A stretch of 64,000 bases of DNA. It comes from Symbiodinium microadriaticum (Eukaryota; Sar; Dinophyceae; Suessiales; Symbiodiniaceae). This document shows, piece by piece, positions 32,051 through 43,614 of the stretch. The notes under the pieces are model-generated. The model had not been told where the DNA came from. It saw only the letters and a program-made list of their open reading frames with translations, and made no database searches. Positions within the stretch are counted from its first letter, which is position 1. Each line of letters starts with the position of its first letter. Location: NCBI GenBank assembly GCA_001939145.1, contig LSRX01000840.1, positions 106,817 to 170,816 of the forward strand. The letters run 5' to 3'. Both the position numbers and the translations under genes were made by a program.

Positions 32051-32226
32051 GGTTAAGGCTTCGAGGACCAAAGTTTCGAGGCCCACGGGCCCCAGAGTTG
32101 AGCCGCCATGTTTGGGTTTTAGGGTTTAGGGTTTAGGGGTTTGGTTTATTAGGGTTTAGGGTTTAGGGTTTAGGGGTTTGGTTTTTAGGGTTTAGGGGTT
32201 TAGGGTTTAGGGTTTAGGGTTTAGGG

Positions 32227-33716
32227 TCAGGGTGGAGGGCACAGGGTGCAACGGCAAAGACACAACCTGCGCACGTGTGCAGCAAGACTTTGTTTCAGGG
32301 AATATGACTTTTGAGCTTTTCAAGGCGGTCCTCTAGTATTGCCTGAGACCTTATAAACCCTAAACTCTAAAATCAGTGAACCAAGGGGCCCCCTTTGCAA
32401 AAATCAGAAGGCTGGGATCGGCAGTTCTGATTCGGGCTATCCTCATAGGGTTCATAAGGTTTAGGGGACATATTCAACCTGAACCCCGCATGAACCCTAA
32501 ACCCTAAACCCTAGTAGATCAGGGTTTAGGGTTTAGGGTTTATAAGGGTTTATTAGGGTTTCTAAGGGTTTGTAAGGGTTTAGGGTACCTGGCTTCGTGT
32601 CGCAAGGCATGCAGGTGGCGAAGCTGCGGCTGGACCTTCCCGAGCGCAGAAGTTGAACAGACCTCATGACGGGAGGTTTCTGGGCCTAAGTCATTAGTGT
32701 TCGGGGATTTATGGAAAAAAAAACCTAAACCCTAAACTCCAGGATGTGTTAAGAAAGGTTTGAAGAGTGGCTTTAAGTTTTTTTATAAAGCTTCCCGAGC
32801 CAGGCCCTAGAAGCCCAATAACAAAAGTAGCTACAGGGTCTTACGGAACAGCAACCCCCTGAAAAGGCTACCTGGCTCCTAGGACAATATAGCGTCCCCC
32901 TCATTTGGCGACTCGGGCTCATCCCCCCGCTTCGGCGACTCCGGTTCATCAGATGTCTTAAACATGTCCCCTCATTTGGCGATTCCGGTTCGTCATTAAA
33001 CTTAAACACCACCCTTGATTGACATGGGTGGGCTTTGTAGTAAAGTTACATATTATAAGGTATATAAAGATCTCTACCAAACTAAACTGCCTAGCCAGAC
33101 CTCTATATTAGGGCATCAGGGCATGGATTCTTGGGGTTTCGGTACTTGGCTTTGCGGCTGAAGTTTTAGGATTGGTTTAGGGTTTAGGGGCGTGAAGGCA
33201 TAAGGTCCTGGGGTTCATAGGGTCGTGCGGTTCAGGGTTGGGCTGTGGGACTTTGCGGCAGGTTTAGAACCATATGGAAAGTCTGGTGCTTATATTTAGT
33301 CCACGAAGAATCCGCGCAAGGGCTCCAGGCACAGACACAGAAGCCAGCGAGTCAGATCATTCCGATCTAGCGCTAAGCAAACCACTAGTTCTGCAAGCGG
33401 ACCCCTCCCGCCGAACAGCCCAGTCTGAACCCGTTAATAGACCCCGAAACCCTATTTCTTATACTAAGTATAGTATAATAGACCCCGAAACCCTATTCGA
33501 ATTATTAAGGCCTGAACCCTTAGACCGCGAAGCCAAGAGTCTTATAGAGCAGCAGTAGGAGTGCCCCCAGCGCGCCAACTGTCCAGAACCAGAACGGGAC
33601 GGCCTCATCAAGCAAGCGTTCGGATGTGTGGTTCGGCCTGTCGGTTCGGTTCTTTCTTGCGGGATGAGTGCTGGCTCTCCGGTGCGAGGTGGGTTTCTGA
33701 GTTCAGGTTTACAGTA
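32227..33716. other. Spacer
   Basis: TTTAGGG/TTTATTAGGG variants at 32520-32585. Three related CTCATTTGGCGA(C/T)TC words lie at 32898-32990. A partial family F element with a duplicated AGACCCCGAAACCCTATT sits at 33438-33512. No gene accepted. Confidence 0.5.
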
Positions 33717-33824
33717 AAATAGGGGCCTTCATAATTCGAACAGGGTTTTTGGGGTATATTATATACTATACTTCTAGTAAGGAACCCCAAAAATAGTAGA
33801 GGTGAGTATTCAGGCCCCTATATT
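33717..33824 (+). mobile_element. MITE-like element, family F
   Basis: AATAGGGGCCTTCATAATTC to GTATTCAGGCCCCTATATT, with GGGGTATATTATATACTATA inside. Confidence 0.8.
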
Positions 33825-35060
33825 ATTGAGCTCTAGGGGATTTCGCATGTTGCTGCGAGTCTGTGAGGCTCTGGGAGGGTAGGGATCGAACAGAGCCTAG
33901 ACCCAAGAGAAACCTAGGAACAAAAAGGGTGCCCTTTTTGGTTTAAAGGGCTTTATAAGGGAACCTGAACCCTTAAAAAGGGAATATATAAGGGCCTGCT
34001 GTGGGTCCTAGGAGCCCGCCATCACGAAGAGGCACCCTCGTAGCTGCGAGTCTGCGAGAGAAGCAGTTGACGGGCAGAGGTTTAGGGCTTTAGGGGTTTA
34101 GGGTTTAATTAGGGGTTTAGGGTTTTAGGGTTTATACAGTGTACTTCGTGTAAGGAAAACGGGGTCTAAAGTCCACAGATAGGACCTACTTCGGGCTATA
34201 GGGTGGGGACTCAGTAACGGTCTACCACAGTCTGCTTGCACCGAAAGCGCAATGCTAGAAACTGACAGCTCAAGGGCTTTCAGAGCGTGAAAGACTGGGT
34301 TTTTGCTCAGGTGCCCAGATTATGATTAGATGCTGCCAGTATAAAAGAAGCGTCTTGTGCACTATTGTGTACCAGATCCCTGCTACGACAACTTCAAGTA
34401 ACTTTCCCTAGCAGGACAAATCAAAACCAGAAAGCAACAACCTCTCATACACTCGGAACTATATGGGAAGAATATCGGATGAGGTCCCTAGGGTGCAGGG
34501 GTTGCTGACTACAGCACCTTCAATCAAACAAAGGTTTTTGTCACCCCTGTGCCCCTCACGAGTACCATCTCGGACACTTGAAGTCACAAACATTGGAGGT
34601 CAGTAGTTTAGGGTTGGGGTGTGGGGAGTGCATGCTTAGCAGCTTTAAGTTGCATTCTACTCGCTAAGTCGTAGACCCTGAGCCTGATACTCCTGAGCCC
34701 ACATCCCAAAGCCCACACAACAAAGGTCAATGCGTAAACTACTAGCCACCTAAAGCACAAATCTAAAGCGCCAAGTCCGGAAGCCATTCCCACAGGATCC
34801 ACATCCTTCCTATAAGCATCTTTTGAGAATCCACAAACTCGGATCTCTAAACCCTAAACCTAAACCCTAAAGCTATACTAAACCCTAAACCCTCATCCCT
34901 CATCCCTGGCCTGATGAAGCTTTGGCCTTTCGAAGTTGACGTCAGCAAGCCTAAAGCGTGGGTTGTGGGTTGGGGCCCCACATGCGAGCTTGTCAAAACG
35001 TTCGGGTTAGGAATTTAGGTTTGTCAAAACTTACTGTTTCAGGCCTGGTCATGGATATAT
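33825..35060. other. Spacer
   Basis: Low-copy sequence with short TTTAGGG (34079-34130) and CCCTAAA (34845-34895) clusters. No gene seen. Confidence 0.45.
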
Positions 35061-35115
35061 ACATATATATATATATATACTTATTTATTTATTTATTTAT
35101 TTATGTATTTATTTA
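35061..35115 (+). repeat. (TA)n and (TTTA)n microsatellite
   Basis: ATATATATATATATA followed by TTATTTATTTATTTATTTAT. Confidence 0.95.
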
Positions 35116-35124
35116 TTATTATCT

Positions 35125-35207
35125 CTATTTTTTTGGGGGGGAGGGGGGGGCGGTCCTATCGNTATATGTACTATTTTTTTGGGGGGGAGGGGGGGGCGGT
35201 CCTATCG
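35125..35207 (+). repeat. 37 bp direct repeat around a single N
   Basis: The same 37 bp (poly-T, G7-A-G8, then CGGTCCTATCG) occurs at 35125-35161 and 35171-35207, with an N at 35162. This looks like an uncollapsed overlap between contigs. Confidence 0.8.
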
Positions 35208-36355
35208 CTTTAAAGGGATCTTGTCGACTGTGTCTGTGGGTTATCGCTGTACTCTGGTGAGATTCATCATCGTCGTAGTACGAGTAGCGAAGCAGAGGTA
35301 GCCATAGTCTTGTTGGTCATAGTAAACGTAGCGATCTCACTGCTATAGTAGTGAGATCAACAGTAACAATGATGATTCTATCAGATGGGGCAATGGCTCA
35401 TAACACGATCTGGTGGGTATCGATTGGGTATCGATCAGGATTGCGTAGCCATATATCTTAGGGAAATTTAGGCATACATGCCGCGGCAGCACTGACATGT
35501 CACAACAAATGATCTTTGTTGACCGTATCGCATTGGGGGGGAGGGTCCCATCGCTTTTCCAGGGTTCTGGCCAAACTGACATTCCACGACCACCCTACTC
35601 TTAACTACATGTGGACGCTTATAGGGTTTCGGGTTTAGGGCTTTACGATCGACGTATATTTGGCTTGTCCTGATTTGATGTTGGTAAAAGACTTAGGGAA
35701 TAAGGGTTTAGGGCGTGGGCAAATAGATGCAGCATGTTTATACGTACCAACACTGTGCGCCCTACTGTATATCCCGCTCGGAGAAGGCGTTGTTGCTGGC
35801 TTTTCTCTCAAACCCTGGTGGGCCTTTCGAAGATCGGGGAAGGGCAAGGTCCGGGAATAGGTCTCAGGAAGCCACCAGCCCAAACCCACCAAAAAAACTT
35901 TAAACACGAGCTTAAACCCTAAGCCACCGGACCCCCAACTCTCCACCCTCAGCGCCGAACATCGCCAATTCTACAGGGAGCATGGGTCGTCAAATACAGG
36001 GCTATTTTCGTAGGGGGCCCTAGCTACGGCCCTGCCGAGTCCACTACCTAGACCCCAAATGACCGACATTTTTGAAGGACATAGGGAGCCCTGAAAAGGA
36101 AGGTTTTTTATACGGTGCCGAAGAGTACGTCATAATACGAATCCCTTCGAGTCGCGATGAAATATTAGCTACAATACCCTATTCCAACATTTTAACTTTT
36201 GGGGATCCTATGCAAAACACAGTGAAACCAAAAGAAGCCCGCTTACCTCCGCCGAGGACCCTATGTTGCAGGAACCTTGATAGCGTAGGTTGTAGATACC
36301 CATAACTATGACGAGCAAGGAATAAGTAGCATTGGTAATTACTCAGGCTTTGATA
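35208..36355. other. Spacer
   Basis: Low-copy sequence. A related GGGGGGGAGGGTCCCATCGC word recurs at about 35536. No gene accepted. Confidence 0.4.
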
Positions 36356-36459
36356 TTACCTTTAGTCTCTCTTGCAGTTCTTTTTGGGGTTATGCTATAG
36401 GATCTGTAATATAGAATTGGTTACACAAACAAGGAACTACAACGGAGAGTCTAGGATTA
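36356..36459 (+). mobile_element. MITE-like element, family B (diverged)
   Basis: TTACCTTTAGTCTCTCTTGC to AACGGAGAGTCTAGGATTA, with the TTTTTGGGGTTATGCTATAG core. Confidence 0.65.
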
Positions 36460-38035
36460 CTCAAAGGGCGGCCGTGGCACTGTGGGAGCTCAGTCGTAGT
36501 GCTCACGTTCACCAGCGAACCTTGGGTTCAGCGTCAGGGTTCAGGGTTTAGGGGTTCGGGTTGTCGAACGAGCAATGTGGTGGGGGGGAGGGGTGGGGAG
36601 GAGTGATTAATTTTCGGGTGTCCTTTTGGGAGGAATGTTTCTATAAGGGATATGTATTGGGGTTTCCTACTGAAACTCATCGCGTCCCCTATTTTTGTGA
36701 TATGATAAGTCCGACTTCTAGAGTATGGGGCCACATTTGGAGGATCGGGCGGCTGGGGTTAGGCTTTAAGTTTAGGGCTTAAACCCTAAACCCCTGAGCC
36801 CGGGGCTTAGCCGGTTTAGGGTTTAGGGTCCCGGCTTGGTACGTAGCTTGGAGAGCGGGATAGGAGTCGTTTCAGTAGGAATGTCCGCTGGGCTTCTGGC
36901 TAGAACTCTAAACTCCACCTCAAACCTTCATGTTTTGTCTGATTCGTTTTGCGCCGTCTATAGCCCTTTGTTCAATGCACACGAAACACAGAAACAAACC
37001 AGTTGGTTTTTCTGCCGAAGATGCACAGGAACCCTAAAAGAATGATCCCCACACACCAGCCAGCCAAGCCGAAAGCCACCCAACCGCCCCTTAACTTCCT
37101 GCCCACCCAGCCCGCCCAGCAAACACCCAAAGCTTTTACCGAAGATGTACAGGAACCCTTGGTGTGTAGATGCTTAATATTCTGGGGTCTGATTGAGGTT
37201 TCGGAGTCTCTTTCCAAGAATCCTGACATGAGGGTTGCAAAATAGGGCCTTGGTGATTGGAAAAAGGTTTCGGGTACGTTTCGCTACATCATATAAGGCA
37301 TGCTAATTAGGAACAGTATTACTTGTTCAAGCTTCTACATGAGGTTGTGGGTTTAGGCTTAGGCCTTAAGGTTTTGGCTTTAGGGTTGTTGAGGGTTAAA
37401 CTCGTCAACCGAGGCCCTTGCTGGAGAAGGAGTGAAATCGTTCCGGCCGCATGTTCACATACGTGCCGAATCCATGAAAGCATTGCACATGCTACATTAC
37501 CAAGCAACAATCCAGCTCTCCGCGCCCCGCGGTCTTTGAGCCGAGATGCCGGTGGTTCTCCAGTTTCGGGTCTCTTTTTAGGGTGCCGTACTAAGAGCAG
37601 AACTATATATAAGGTTACCCAGAAGGACCATGATTTGGAAGGTTTCATGGACAAGCCTTGGATTGCAAGTATAGCGTCTTGATTGGGCCCGGGCTTCACC
37701 CATGTTAACATGCTCACACATACTAGATGACCCGACGCAGATCTAAACATGCAACTCTGCGTCATCCCAAGTGTCTGGGTCAGCTTTGAAGGTTTGGCTG
37801 GCGGGCTGGGAGCTTCAGGATTTAGGGCCGTGCTGTAGGGAGTTCATGGGGTTGGAAATTAGAACGCTTGAAACGCTTTGACTGACCGCGATCGCTAAAA
37901 GCCCAGAAAACAGCATAAATAATAGAAGCCCATCTCGACTTCCATCTCGAGTCCATTGGCGAGGAAATAACCGCAGGAGACCGGTGACCATTTGCCTGTA
38001 TAACGGTTTGTCGCGCTATAGTAAAACCGTGGTTT
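36460..38035. other. Spacer
   Basis: Head-to-head telomeric junction at 36772-36797. A decayed family G element lies at about 37563-37640 (AGGGTGCCGTACTAAG). Minus frame 37319-37765 and others lack support. Confidence 0.45.
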
Positions 38036-38131
38036 ATGTGTAAGTGTGTATATGTATGCTTATGTGTGTGTGTGTGCGCGTGCATGTATGTGTGTATGTG
38101 TGTATGTGTGTATGTGTGTATGTGTGTATGT
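38036..38131 (+). repeat. (TATGTGTG)n microsatellite
   Basis: TG/TATG repeat running into the assembly gap; its true length is unknown. Confidence 0.95.
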
Positions 38132-38578
38132 NNNNNNNNNNNNNNNNNNNNNNNNNNNNNNNNNNNNNNNNNNNNNNNNNNNNNNNNNNNNNNNNNNNNN
38201 NNNNNNNNNNNNNNNNNNNNNNNNNNNNNNNNNNNNNNNNNNNNNNNNNNNNNNNNNNNNNNNNNNNNNNNNNNNNNNNNNNNNNNNNNNNNNNNNNNNN
38301 NNNNNNNNNNNNNNNNNNNNNNNNNNNNNNNNNNNNNNNNNNNNNNNNNNNNNNNNNNNNNNNNNNNNNNNNNNNNNNNNNNNNNNNNNNNNNNNNNNNN
38401 NNNNNNNNNNNNNNNNNNNNNNNNNNNNNNNNNNNNNNNNNNNNNNNNNNNNNNNNNNNNNNNNNNNNNNNNNNNNNNNNNNNNNNNNNNNNNNNNNNNN
38501 NNNNNNNNNNNNNNNNNNNNNNNNNNNNNNNNNNNNNNNNNNNNNNNNNNNNNNNNNNNNNNNNNNNNNNNNNNNNNN
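38132..38578. other. Assembly gap (447 N)
   Basis: All bases are N. Confidence 1.
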
Positions 38579-38789
38579 CCCCAAAGCTCTGCAGCAGATA
38601 AAAGCGCAAGCCTCAGATGTCGACTCCGAGGACGAGCCGGAGGTCACCGTGGTCGAAGCCGCGGGCGACCACCCTGCACCCCGCGTTTCGCATTTGGTAG
38701 GGTTTAGGGTTTAGGGTTTAGAGTTTAGGGTTTAGGGTGTAGGGTTTGGGGCAGTTTCGCATTTGAAGAGCTGCCAGGGTTGTGACTAG
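38579..38789 (+). CDS. Exon-like fragment interrupted by telomeric insert
   Basis: The plus frame from the gap edge reads PKALQQIKAQASDVDSEDEP, then EVTVVEAAGDHPAPRVSHL. This is an acidic, clearly protein-like stretch. At 38697 it is broken by telomeric repeat with GT...AG ends and a 12 bp flanking duplication. Beyond it the frame could continue SCQGCD and stop (TAG). It contains the GTGGTCG motif found in the exons at the left of the window. The 5' part lies in the gap. Function unknown. Confidence 0.45.
38697..38754 (+). repeat. Telomeric insert with GT...AG ends
   Basis: 58 bp of TTTAGGG units beginning GTAGGGTTTAGGG and ending GGGGCAG, flanked by GTTTCGCATTTG at 38685-38696 and 38754-38765. 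Confidence 0.8.
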
Positions 38790-38845
38790 AGGCTTCGTGG
38801 TTTCAGGGCTTAGGCCTAGGGCTTTAGGGTTGTGGGTTTAGGGTT
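38757..38845 (+). repeat. Dispersed repeat, first copy
   Basis: TTTGAAGAGCTGCCAGGGTT, then TAGAGGCTTCGTGGTTT and AGGGCTTAGGCCTAG. The same block recurs at 47066-47145 with a few changes. Confidence 0.8.
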
Positions 38846-38890
38846 TAGGGTTTGGGGCAGGATTTCGGGCTTGAGGGTTTGCAGTTCCCC

Positions 38891-39002
38891 CAAGGGTCCA
38901 AAGGATCAAATAATCATATACTTGGGCTACGGATAGTAGTTTTGTAGGTTCGTATTCAGAAAGAGTATATTAAATGTGATTATTAGGTACTTGGACCCTT
39001 AG
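38891..39002 (+). mobile_element. MITE-like element, family H
   Basis: CAAGGGTCCAAAGGATCAAA to TATTAGGTACTTGGACCCTT, with the inner GGATAGTAGTTTTGTAGGTT shared with the copy at 59013. Confidence 0.75.
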
Positions 39003-39457
39003 GGTTCGGGTCAGGGATTTGTAGGTTACAGGTCAGGTTTTAGGGCTAAATAGGTTGTTAGCGGGTGGCGTTTGGTATTCAAGGCTTCGGGTTGTCAGGT
39101 GTTGCAGGTGTCTTAGAAGCCACAATACCCTGTCTTGTAGCCGTAACGGAAATACACGACATCTTAACTGGCACCTTCATCCAGGTCTTTTTCAGTTTCA
39201 TAGGGGGGTTCATGGGGTTGATAAGGAATAGACTGGACCTTAAACCATGGAAAGAGGCCCGTTGGGATGTTTGAGTTTTAATGGGAATTTAGACTTTCTA
39301 GCCTCAAGGCTTGATTGAGAATTCAAGGGTCCGGCAGTCTCCACACACTGCAGGTTTACTACATATGAAGCAATGTGCCCCAACAAAGGGCGGCGAAAGC
39401 TTTGGGGGATGCACCCCGGGCAAAAGCCTTGGGGTTGCACCTAAGGCGACAAGGAGT
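39003..39457. other. Spacer
   Basis: Plus frame 39065-39274 (LEATIPCLVAVTEIHDILTG) is mildly protein-like but isolated. Not accepted as a gene. Confidence 0.3.
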
Positions 39458-39567
39458 AATGTAGGAACCTGACTAAGAAGCCCTGCCCCTATAACCCCAA
39501 TACATTAGGGTTCATATTAAGAGCCTCAATAAAGGCCCAGGGTGTCTTAATCAGGTTCCTACATTAT
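39458..39567 (+). mobile_element. MITE-like element, family J
   Basis: Clean ends TAATGTAGGAACCTGACTAA and TTAATCAGGTTCCTACATTA, 110 bp. Only copy in the window. Confidence 0.8.
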
Positions 39568-39639
39568 CGGAGATCCTTCAGACTTTGTGCTCCTACCGGG
39601 AAGGTCAAACATCTCCGGGGTTCAGGGTATTGGGTTTAA

Positions 39640-39701
39640 GGCTCCGAACTAAGATTTAAGGTATATTCCTTAACTAAGGGGTATTGGAGTCTCTGGGTAC
39701 C
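39640..39701 (+). mobile_element. Family N fragment
   Basis: Right half only: GGTATATTCCTTAACTAAGG followed by GGTATTGGAGTCTCTGGGTA. Confidence 0.5.
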
Positions 39702-41135
39702 TCGAGCCCTGTATGGTGCGCTGTTGCGATGAAACAGCGGGAATTAATCGGCTGTCTTGGGATGAGGACCGGAATCCACAGAGTAGTTTGCTGGGCCATG
39801 TGAAGTGGATACTGAACAGTACCCCACCACATAGATAGATGGCTTCTGCAGGAGCCCTTACGACTTTTCGGAAACACTAAAAGTCACTAAAACCCACACC
39901 CTGTAACTCTTCGTTCACCCGGAAATTGCCTGGGCTGGTCAGGGCGGCAAACGCCTGTCACGGGAGGTTTGAAAGCCGACACGAAGGTCACACTTAGGGG
40001 TTTATGGCTGCAAACCTCCCCAAATTCAATCCCTCAGCCACAAACCCAATGCAACCCTTCAGCTTTACGATGCCCAGTAAGACAACATGCGCCCCGTGCA
40101 ACCGCAAGCCTCAACCTATGTGGGCGGCAGAGCTTATGCCGTAGCCATTCGTGACTATAGCCAAGTTGATGAGTTCCCTGGCCCAAACAGGGCTTTCCCC
40201 TTTGTTATATAAAGCATTTGATGCCCGAGACGATTGCATACTCGGGTACTATAAGACCGAGACGAGCATCTCGGGTTCGGAGCTTTATCTCAAACCTCAG
40301 CGCCACACTCCACTCCCCCAAAGTTCAAGAACTTACATCTCAAAGACAAAACCGAGAGTGGTGCAACTAGAAACCCCGGCCAAGGGACACTGATTCAGGT
40401 AGCGGTGTGGGCTTTCTTCGGCTGAGGACTACTCAGGCCAGGCCTTGGTCCCAAGGCTAAGGATCTGCGCTCACTTTGTGGTTTGGGGATGCTCGTACTC
40501 TGAAGATTCTACCTAGGCAGCTCGAGATGTAGTATCACGAAGGTTCTTAGAATCAATCACTGCGGGTCAAAGTCCCCAAACAAATCCGGTTTTCGGCACA
40601 ACAAATCATCCAGAGTATAGTATTTTGTGACCTAAACGTCCAAGTACGGACCGACAGGGCGGCCCCGCAGTGAGGCCCTAACATCGCTCACGGTGATATC
40701 AAAATCTAAGTTCGGAGCTATCGGTGGAGCCGGCAACCCAGGAAACCTCATAGAACCCTTTACAGAACCTTTCAAAGAACCTTTCCGGAAACCCCATGCG
40801 AACTAGGAAGGCCGTCGCCAAACCGAAACCTATATAGGGTTTATATAGGGTTCAGGGATCGTCTCTGTAGCTGCCGAAGGTGCAACACGTGTTCTTTAGG
40901 GTTTAGGGTTTATAGGGTTCAGGGGTTTAGGGGTTTAGGGTCGGACTTTAGTAAATCCACTTTTTACCATCGCGGCCTCGCGTCACAAAGCACAGCTGTG
41001 TACCCCTAAAGACTTCCTAGCCCCGCAACGCCCCAAACCCAACCAACACGGCCAAAGCGAATTCCGAATCAGGACTTCGGTCTACGGCGCTGAGGCATAG
41101 CCCTACCCCACCGGAAGCTTTACTACCACCTTCCA
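39702..41135. other. Low-copy spacer
   Basis: Few repeats. Short open frames (39969-40154 and 40151-40393 plus) have no known motif or splice context. Confidence 0.4.
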
Positions 41136-41465
41136 CAAAAACCTAAACCCTGAACCCTAGACCCTGAAATACCCTAAACCCTAAAACCCTAAACCCTATA
41201 ACCCTAAGACCCTAAACCCTAGCACCCTACAGCCTTAAACCGTTAAAGCCCTGAAACCCTGAACTCTGAACCCTAAAACCCTGAACCCTAAAACCCTGAA
41301 CCCTAAAACCCTAAACCCTAAAACACTAAAACCCTGAACCCTAAAACCCTGAACCCTAAAACCCTAAACCCTAAAACACTAAAACCCTGAACCCTAAAAC
41401 CCTGAACCCTAAAACCCTAAACCCTAAAACACTAAAACCCTGAAACACTAAAACCGTGAACCCTT
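41136..41465 (+). repeat. Telomeric higher-order repeat, 53 bp unit x 3
   Basis: From about 41274 the unit is (AAAACCCTGAACCCT) twice, AAAACCCTAAACCCT once, then AAAACACT. It occurs three times in a row. The left part is mixed CCCTAAA variants. Confidence 0.9.
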
Positions 41466-43286
41466 AAACCACAAAAACCCGAAACACCCGAAGGCCAAGC
41501 CCTGAAGCGAATCAATGGCCTGGGGATGCGGTGTCGGCATCTGAGGGTTGGAACGCATTTGCGCGGATGGCCTCACGGTTTAGGGTTCAGGGTTTAGGGC
41601 TTTCAGGGTTTAGGGTTCAGGATTTAGGGTTCAGGGTTTGGGTTCAGGGTTTAGGGTTTAGGGTTCAGGGTTTAGGGTCAGGGCAAATGGAAGGGGAAGG
41701 CACGGTAGGGGGTTCAGAGCTGACTTGCCAGACTTGCCAAGTAGTTGCAACTATCTGGTTCCCTGTTGGGGCCATCTTAAACATGATCATTTTTGATTAA
41801 TCCTTCTTAGGGTTTTATGATAACAAAAATGTAAGATTTTATCCAACAAGGACCCAGCTATACTTTTCCCGCACTTACCAAGTCCCCGGTCCAGCTCAAG
41901 ACTTCGGAGTCCATGGTTCCGCACCTAGCCATCGAGGCATCAAAGTCGACAGGGGTGTCCTCTTTCACCACCGCCATGGAGTGGGGCTTTCAGGTTAGTT
42001 ATTGCTCAGGGTTGAGGGTTTCGGGGTTTAGGGTTTAGGGGTTGTAAGTTCGCTGCCCGCATCCCTCAACTGCTCCGTCAGCAGATAACGGCTCTCTTAC
42101 GGGATCTATGAGCATCCTACAAGGGTTGTAGCTTAGGGTTTCGAGGCCCCTAGAGCCTAAACCCGAAACCCTAAACACTAAACCCTAAACCGTAAGCCCT
42201 GTATTCCCTAAGCCCTAGACCCAAAGTTCAGAGTGCTTCGGACTTGGAGCTTTGGGGTCTCAGCGCTTGCGCGCTGAAGCTCAGTAGGCTCCATTCGATT
42301 TTACACGGTGCTTTCTAAAGCTTCTGCGATGAGGTTTAGGGTTTAGGGTTTAGGGTCTGCGATGAGGTTTAGGGTTTAGGGTATGGATTAGGGTGCAGAG
42401 TGTAGGGATTGCAGGGTTTAGGGGTTCCAAGCCCCAGAATCGTGTAAACCAGGGAAGCCTTCAAGTTCAGGGTTTTAGGGCTTAGGATGTAGGTTTCGGA
42501 GCCCAAAAACATATTTCAGCTTCCGCCGCCTCCTCAACACACAACCTAATCAACCTAACCCCGCTGCTCCATCAAACCCCACTCCTTCGCCCAAAACTCG
42601 AAAGACATGTCCTGAGCCTATAACTCCAGTTACGCCCCAAAACTATAAACCCTAAACACGCCTTAGAGCCGGGGAATCGAAGCCGAAATTGCCTCTCCAT
42701 ACGCGCAGGGGTCGCTGCAAGAGGAACACCCGACCTGTCAAACATAGCCGGGTACAAGGTGTAAGGGCCTTTTGCTTTTGAGGGTCTGTACAGGATTGGA
42801 GTTTTAGGAGATTCAAACCTTTCCAGCTTAGTTTGGAGATTAGCTGCGTCACTATGGTATAAATTAAAATGAAGAAGGATCATAGAGAGAGATCATGATT
42901 ACCCGGTATTACCCAGTATTCCGATCCTGTGATTTGTTGGAGCTTTTTCTTTGCCCAACATAGCATCAACTGTTCAACCATCTTCCAACATGTCAGACCT
43001 CATTTTTATACTTTCAACCAGCCACTTGCCCCCCAAGCCCCGGCATCCAAATCGTGGGACCTGCTGTGAGCCTGAAGGCATGCGTTCATGGGTTAAAGCT
43101 CCAGCGACCGTAGAAAACCCAAGAAACACTCCCCAATACACTGCTTCTTCCGAAGCACTTCGAAGCAGCGACCCAAGGCCGACTCAAAGCAAACCCCTGA
43201 AACCGCCCGACGAATGGCAATCCTGAGCCCGGAAACCTGCAAAAACCGCGGGGTCAACTTTTCGCATGATGTTAGACTGACAAGCC
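41466..43286. other. Spacer with telomeric clusters
   Basis: TTTAGGG/TTCAGGG alternation at 41578-41675. An insertion with flanking repeats lies at 42323-42367. Frames 42572-42883 minus and 42951-43226 plus are open but unconvincing. Confidence 0.45.
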
Positions 43287-43389
43287 CTAAGGGTCCATGT
43301 ATCCATATGAGTATACTTTGACCCTAAAGTACCCATATAGGGACTACTTTAAGGCCTAAGTATATCTCATTGGGTACATGGACCCTTAG
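43287..43389 (+). mobile_element. MITE-like element, family C
   Basis: CTAAGGGTCCATGTATCCAT to GGGTACATGGACCCTTAG, 103 bp. The core TTGACCCTAAAGTACCCATA is shared with 44747. Confidence 0.85.
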
Positions 43390-43614
43390 ACAAGTAGATA
43401 GCTGACGAATGGGAAGATCAAAGCACTTAACAGGTTGCGCTTTTGAACTCTATCCTCGACTCTTTGCTTCTTGCGAGTCTTCCAACAGTGAACCCTAAAC
43501 CCTAAACCCTAGACCCTAAACTGAGCTGCTAAACCGTAACCTGCTGGGCACAGGACGGGATATACTGCAAGCGGATGAGCAGCTTTGGCCGTGGCGAATC
43601 TGGGAGCGAAGCTC

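Larger units (their letters stand above)
30887..32226 (+). repeat. 671 bp tandem duplication
   Basis: Two copies at an offset of 671 bp (for example AGGCACTACATACACATCGC at 30901 and 31572, GCCGCCATGTTTGGG at 31431 and 32102). By eye I see no difference between them. Each copy contains one family B and one family A element plus a telomeric array. It is either a very recent duplication or an assembly duplicate. Confidence 0.9.

Noticed and set aside
33905..34015. Another MITE-like palindrome (CCTAGGAAC...GTCCTAGG)
   Set aside because: The inverted ends are too short and interrupted to support an element.
38034..38714. Open frames spanning the N gap
   Set aside because: The bridge is unknown sequence; only the part after 38579 can be read.
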